In this document: one piece after another, positions 60,374 to 64,000 of the stretch
Layout: every line of letters begins with the position of its first letter
Position numbering within the stretch: position 1 is the first letter of the stretch
Origin: Kiritimatiellia bacterium
Lineage (GTDB): Bacteria > Verrucomicrobiota > Kiritimatiellia > JAAZAB01
Assembly (NCBI GenBank): GCA_028718125.1
Contig: JAQUMN010000007.1
Location: 1 to 64,000 of the forward strand
Length of the DNA: 64,000 nucleotides
Direction of reading: 5' to 3'
The notes under the pieces: generated by a model
Told to the model about the DNA's origin: nothing
The model's input: only the letters and a program-made list of their open reading frames with translations
Database searches by the model: none
Program-made: the position numbers and the translations under genes

Positions 60374-61279
60374 ATGGCGAGTGCGCCCATCACCCGGCCG
60401 GAAGCGAAGCGCCACCTGTCCAGTCTGGTTGACGATCTTGCCCGGCACGTTGATTATCTCCGCGAGGAAGGTGTTACCGAGGTTGATCGCTCGCCGGCCA
60501 TTACGCCGGAAAGTTCGGCGGCACAGGCTGCTCCCCAAAAACCAAGTGCAGGCATGGGAATTTTAATCCCGCCGGGTCCGGGGACCCGGTCTACAAAAAA
60601 CGGTGTAGGCCCGGTGCCCTCACCGGGCGGTGTAAATCTTGCCCCGCTTCGAGACCTAAATAAGCCCGCACCGTCCGTTTCCGATGCGGATATCAGCGCG
60701 GAGCTAAAGGCTATTGCCCAGATGGTGGGCGCCTGCAAAAAATGCGGGTTACATGCTAAGCGCCGCCAGGCGGTGCCAGGGCAGGGGAACATTCATCCTG
60801 ATATTCTTTTCATCGGCGAGGGTCCCGGAGAGGATGAAGATAAGCAGGGCCTGGCCTTCATAGGCCGGGCAGGCCAGTTGTTGACGCGCCTGATCACTCG
60901 CATGGGATATACCCGCGACGAGGTGTTTATCGCCAATATCGTCAAATGCCGCCCGCCGAACAACCGGAAACCTTTGCCCGAAGAAATGAACATGTGCCGG
61001 CCTTATCTTGAACGGCAAATTGCCGTGTTGAAGCCGAAAACGATCGTTCTGCTGGGTGCCAGCGCATTTGAGGGACTCATTCCTCCCGACATGCCGGGCA
61101 AGACAATCTCAAAGGTGCGCGGCAAATGGCTTGAATATCAGGGCATTCCAACCATGCCCACGTTTCATCCTTCCTACCTGTTGCGCAACCAGTCGGCCAT
61201 GTGGGATGTCTGGAACGACATGCAGTTGGTATTGACCCGCCTTGGCCGCACCCCGCCGCCGCCCGCAAAGGGCAAGTGA
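60374..61279 (+). CDS. Family 4-like uracil-DNA glycosylase
   Basis: 301 residues from the ATG at 60374 (AAGGAACG upstream); an in-frame start at 60284 lies in repeat DNA. The C-terminal 190 residues match UdgA: CKKCGLHAKRRQAVPGQG (iron-sulfur Cys), ILFIGEGPGEDEDKQGLAFIG (catalytic GEGPG motif), VFIANIVKCRPPNNRKPLP (more Fe-S Cys) and PTFHPSYLLRN (second motif). It removes uracil from DNA. The linker at residues 65-97 (GPGTRSTKNGVGPVPSPGG) is encoded by two perfect palindromes and looks inserted. The N-terminus is helical and not part of the domain. Confidence 0.93.
   Translation: MASAPITRPEAKRHLSSLVDDLARHVDYLREEGVTEVDRSPAITPESSAAQAAPQKPSAGMGILIPPGPGTRSTKNGVGPVPSPGGVNLAPLRDLNKPAPSVSDADISAELKAIAQMVGACKKCGLHAKRRQAVPGQGNIHPDILFIGEGPGEDEDKQGLAFIGRAGQLLTRLITRMGYTRDEVFIANIVKCRPPNNRKPLPEEMNMCRPYLERQIAVLKPKTIVLLGASAFEGLIPPDMPGKTISKVRGKWLEYQGIPTMPTFHPSYLLRNQSAMWDVWNDMQLVLTRLGRTPPPPAKGK
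60572..60628. repeat. Two palindromes within the uracil-DNA glycosylase gene
   Basis: CCGGGTCC-GG-GGACCCGG (60572-60589) and GCCCGGTG-CCCT-CACCGGGC (60609-60628) each form a perfect 8-bp stem. Between them TCTACA...TGTAGG adds a further complementary pair. Both stay in frame with the gene and encode a Gly/Pro-rich linker between its variable N-terminus and its catalytic domain. Confidence 0.6.
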
Positions 61280-61308
61280 TCGGTTAATTTCGATTCGACC
61301 TGAATTGC

Positions 61309-62286
61309 CTACGCTAAAGCGAACTGGTTGTTTTTGAAAACAACGGTGGGGGTATTGCAAGGCTGCCGACTCAGTCGGCGGCCCAGCAGGCGCAGGGGAT
61401 TGTCATAACCAACTTTCCATAAATCGGCTTCCGACAACAGGTTCAGCGAAGCCAGATAGTTCATGCATTGCAGCATGGTGGCGGATGATCCGGCGAGGTA
61501 CGGAGTACCCTTGAACCCGATGCGGCCGGAGGGTTCCAATATGACCGCGTGCCCCTGGAAACGATACTCGCCCGGTTTTAACCCGCCCAGCTCCGTTGCG
61601 TCGCTGACAACAATAAAACGTTTGACGGTCTTGGCCCGCAGGGCGACCTTGATAAAATCGGCGGGCAAGTGCTGGCCGTCGGTTACGAAGGTGCCCATAA
61701 GTTTATCGCAGGCCAATTGCCACCAGATCGGGTTCTGATGCCGGTTAATCAAGTTAGGCAGCCCATTCCCCAAATGCGTGCATAATCGCGCGCCGGCTTG
61801 AAGCCCCGATTCCATGACACGGTCTTCCGCCAGATGATGCCCGAATGCCACCACCGTGCCGTTTTCGGCCGCATAGCGAATAAGCGGCAGGGCCCCCTTG
61901 ACTTCGGGCGCCACGGTCAAGATCACGATCTGGCCCTCGGCCCATTCCTGGAAACGCTTGAATGTATCCACGTCCGGCTTAATGATGTGTTGCGGCGGAT
62001 GGGCGCCGCGTGCACCCTCAACCGGCGAAATAAACGGGCCTTCCATGTGAATGCCCAACAAATGGGGCTTCAGTTCCTTGTCGTGCATGGCGGCCGCCAG
62101 GATCGGGAGGTTGCGGCGAAACATCTCCATGGGGCCGGTGACCACTGTGGGACAATAGGCCGTTGTGCCGGACTTTGCCAGATAACGCGTGACCTTGCGT
62201 ACCTTCTCCAGCGTCAGTTCCATGGACGAAAAATGAACGCCAATATACCCATTCTGCTGAATATCAACAAACCCGTGATGTTCCAT
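61309..62286 (-). CDS. nagA: N-acetylglucosamine-6-phosphate deacetylase-like protein, short N-terminus
   Basis: 325 residues from the ATG at 62286 (AAGGAGC upstream); a longer frame to 62343 overlaps the HAD gene. GFVDIQQNGYIGVHFSS begins where NagA usually has residue 55 or so, so the small N-terminal beta-domain strands are missing. LLGIHMEGPFISPVEGARGAH (metal-binding Glu), VAFGHHLAE and CTHLGNGLPNL (two His) and FIVVSDATELGG (catalytic Asp) are all present. It should deacetylate a GlcNAc-6-phosphate-like substrate. Lies 13 bases after the HAD gene on the same strand. Confidence 0.85.
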   Translation of the reverse strand: MEHHGFVDIQQNGYIGVHFSSMELTLEKVRKVTRYLAKSGTTAYCPTVVTGPMEMFRRNLPILAAAMHDKELKPHLLGIHMEGPFISPVEGARGAHPPQHIIKPDVDTFKRFQEWAEGQIVILTVAPEVKGALPLIRYAAENGTVVAFGHHLAEDRVMESGLQAGARLCTHLGNGLPNLINRHQNPIWWQLACDKLMGTFVTDGQHLPADFIKVALRAKTVKRFIVVSDATELGGLKPGEYRFQGHAVILEPSGRIGFKGTPYLAGSSATMLQCMNYLASLNLLSEADLWKVGYDNPLRLLGRRLSRQPCNTPTVVFKNNQFALA

Positions 62287-62299
62287 ACCATGCTCCTTT

Positions 62300-63202
62300 T
62301 TACCTGCTAATCCACGGCGGCGTCTCGGGCAATAAACGATCAAATTCCGCGATCAGCGCCTGCTCATATGCGCCGCCATATGTGCCGTCAATAAATTTAT
62401 TAAAACCTTCCTTGGCAAACCGCTCCCACGAGGCTTCCTCATGTCCCGGATTGATCGGGAAAAAATGCCCTTTTACACCCCGGGCCGCGCTGAGGTCGCC
62501 CGGCGCATCGCCGATCATCAGGATGCGGTCGGCCGGGTATCGTCCCTGTGTCGCCAGATGCAGGTGTTCCTGCTTGGTGCCAAGCTCCTGTCCGGCGATG
62601 ATTTTCACATAGCCCATCAGGTCGTGCTCCTGCCATTCGCGCACCAGGGCTTCCGTGGGCGTTTGCGACACGCAGATGGCGTCGGCCTGAGCGCGAACGA
62701 AATCCAGGCTTTCCCGCACCCATTTGAAAGGCGCCACGTTTTTTACCGTCCGGGCAATTTCAGAATTAACATCTTTGCTCCATTGTAAAATCGAAGCCAG
62801 TTCCTTGTCCCCCGTTTCCCGGACCCATTGCTCCAGCGCGGGGTTGCCCAATGGCAGGCCGGAATCAATGAACTTTTTCAACGACGTGAAGGCCGGCAGC
62901 TTGACCCCGGAGGCCAGCACCTCGGGTCGGTTGCGCAGCAGGTCAATGCTCAGCAGCAGACAGGGAAAGCGATTGCGACCCCGGTACTTGGAATACAGAT
63001 TGGCAAACTCGGCCGCTTCGCGCGCGTAGCGTTCGATTTTTTCCAGGCGCCAGTGCGACACAATCAGCTTGTGGAAGCACTGCTTCTGCTTGATCTCCAT
63101 GGTGGGGAAAACGCAGCCGTCGGAATCGATGCCAACAAACGCGTCGTGCTGCGGCTTAAAATTGATCAGATCTTCCGTGGTTTGTCCACGATGTTGGTTC
63201 AT
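62300..63202 (-). CDS. HAD superfamily hydrolase
   Basis: 300 residues from the ATG at 63202 (a GTG at 63208 is possible). Motif I is FVGIDSDGCVFPT with Asp26 and Asp28; motif IV is ILMIGDAPGDLSAARG. ADAICVSQTPTEALVREWQ carries motif II-like Ser, and GQELGTKQEHLHLA a motif III-like Lys. A large helical cap lies at residues 60-150. Probably a sugar-phosphate phosphatase. Between nagA-like and gnd genes, it suggests recycling of amino-sugar or pentose phosphates; this is inference. Confidence 0.83.
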   Translation of the reverse strand: MNQHRGQTTEDLINFKPQHDAFVGIDSDGCVFPTMEIKQKQCFHKLIVSHWRLEKIERYAREAAEFANLYSKYRGRNRFPCLLLSIDLLRNRPEVLASGVKLPAFTSLKKFIDSGLPLGNPALEQWVRETGDKELASILQWSKDVNSEIARTVKNVAPFKWVRESLDFVRAQADAICVSQTPTEALVREWQEHDLMGYVKIIAGQELGTKQEHLHLATQGRYPADRILMIGDAPGDLSAARGVKGHFFPINPGHEEASWERFAKEGFNKFIDGTYGGAYEQALIAEFDRLLPETPPWISR

Positions 63203-63267
63203 ACGCACTTCCGGGCATCGAACAACCGCTCGGCGCCGACCGCCGCGGCGCCGAGCAGGCGAAAGGA

Positions 63268-64000
63268 TTAGGCGGTATAGGTGGAGGCCGCCGTGGACCC
63301 GCCACGTCCGGTCCAGTTGGTATGAAAGACCTGGCCGCGCGGCTTATCGACGCGCTCATAAGTATGCGCACCGAAGTAATCGCGCTGCGCCTGCAGCAGG
63401 TTGGCAGGCAGACGCTCCGTCCGGTAACCGTCATAATAATTCAAGGCGCTGCTGAGCGTGGGCGTCGGGATGCCGAGCTTCACGGCCGTCTGGATGACGC
63501 GCCGCCAGGCGCCTTGCGCCTTTTTAACCGCGTCCGCGAAAAACGGATCGAGTAACAGGTTGACCAGGTTCGGATCCTTGACAAAGGCCGCCTTGATCAT
63601 GCCCAGGAAGGCGGAACGAATGATGCAGCCGCCGCGCCACATGAGCGCGATGCCGCCGTAGTTCAGGTTCCAGCCGGATTCCTTGGCAACGGATCGCATC
63701 AGTTGGTACCCTTGCGCGTAGGACACGATCTTGGAGGCATAGAGCGCCTGCTGGAGGTCGTCAATAAATTTGGCTTTGTTGCCTGAAAACTTGGCGGCCT
63801 TGGGGCCGGGGAGCACTTTGGATGCGGCCACGCGTTCCTCCTTGAGGGCCGACAAGCAACGGGCGAACACGGCCTCGCCGATCAATGTCAGCGGCTGACC
63901 GGCGTCGAGCGCGGACATGACGGTCCATTTGCCGGTGCCTTTCTGGCCGGCGGTGTCCAGGATTTTATCCACCACCTGTTCGCCTTCTTCGTTCTTATAA
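63268..64000 (-). CDS. gnd: 6-phosphogluconate dehydrogenase (decarboxylating), C-terminal part (5' end beyond window)
   Basis: The frame is open to the window edge; 243 residues are visible. [16 protein letters not shown] contains the family Lys-Gly-Thr-Gly-Lys-Trp. [19 protein letters not shown] and [13 protein letters not shown] are the helical-domain signature segments, and QVFHTNWTG is the substrate-binding tail. The product converts 6-phosphogluconate to ribulose-5-phosphate with CO2 release. Its partner Pgl is at 16929-17609. The first half with the NADP-binding domain is not in view, so cofactor choice cannot be judged. Confidence 0.95.
   Translation of the reverse strand, partial: YKNEEGEQVVDKILDTAGQKGTGKWTVMSALDAGQPLTLIGEAVFARCLSALKEERVAASKVLPGPKAAKFSGNKAKFIDDLQQALYASKIVSYAQGYQLMRSVAKESGWNLNYGGIALMWRGGCIIRSAFLGMIKAAFVKDPNLVNLLLDPFFADAVKKAQGAWRRVIQTAVKLGIPTPTLSSALNYYDGYRTERLPANLLQAQRDYFGAHTYERVDKPRGQVFHTNWTGRGGSTAASTYTA

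Noticed and set aside
1-64000. tRNA, rRNA or riboswitch genes
   Set aside because: I scanned the gaps by eye for cloverleaf ends, GTTC-type T-loops and known riboswitch cores and found none I could support; a tRNAscan/Infernal run would settle it.

Overview
The window looks like a piece of a Gram-negative chromosome from the PVC group (Kiritimatiellota, Lentisphaerota, Verrucomicrobiota or a near relative). This is inferred from gene content, not from a marker gene: six Gfo/Idh/MocA oxidoreductases, four UroD-like proteins, three amidohydrolases, paired ceramidase-like proteins, a TMTC-like TPR membrane protein, an ADP-heptose-type sugar kinase (implying LPS) and a DNA topoisomerase VI. No rRNA gene or clear tRNA was seen. 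Coding density is high, and most gaps hold small palindromic repeats.

Layout. 1-7621: a tightly packed operon (4-10 bp overlaps) with the end of a Gfo/Idh oxidoreductase, an unknown protein with a nucleotidyltransferase-like motif, a beta-propeller protein, a glycosidase-like protein with a GATase-like domain, two amidohydrolases and a C45 acyltransferase/peptidase. 7622-17609: core and envelope genes (yggS, proC, DUF3108 protein, heptose-phosphate kinase, TPR membrane protein, rubredoxin plus rubrerythrin behind a near-consensus promoter, DsbD, 6-phosphogluconolactonase). 17851-20227: two UroD-like genes. 20245-25017 (minus): a large secreted peptidase/propeller/barrel protein and an MscS channel with a cyclic-nucleotide-binding domain. 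25430-26832: YgjP-like metallopeptidase and a DciA-like protein.

27158-49959 is a 23-kb, all-plus-strand catabolic island. A DeoR regulator leads a class III aminotransferase, five oxidoreductases, a DeoC/FbaB-type aldolase, two UroD-like proteins, an amidohydrolase, AraA-like and FucI/AraA-like isomerases, PfkB and FGGY kinases and two ceramidase-like proteins. Isomerase, kinase and aldolase together give the logic of a deoxysugar or pentose route; oxidoreductases, the aminotransferase and hydrolases would trim unusual or substituted sugars. No transporter is encoded in it. The substrate cannot be read from the sequence.

50064-64000: a membrane protein, topoisomerase VI A and B (minus), infA, an RluA-type pseudouridine synthase, a fused MurU-AmgK-like cell-wall recycling enzyme, tsaB, psd, pssA, a family-4 uracil-DNA glycosylase, and a minus-strand set of nagA-like deacetylase, HAD phosphatase and the 3' part of gnd.

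Repeats are a second theme. One 162-bp MITE-like family has three copies, one with perfect 10-bp flanking duplications. An unrelated 130-bp element shares its terminal inverted repeat. Several other palindrome types lie between genes, and two palindromic insertions appear to be translated inside genes.
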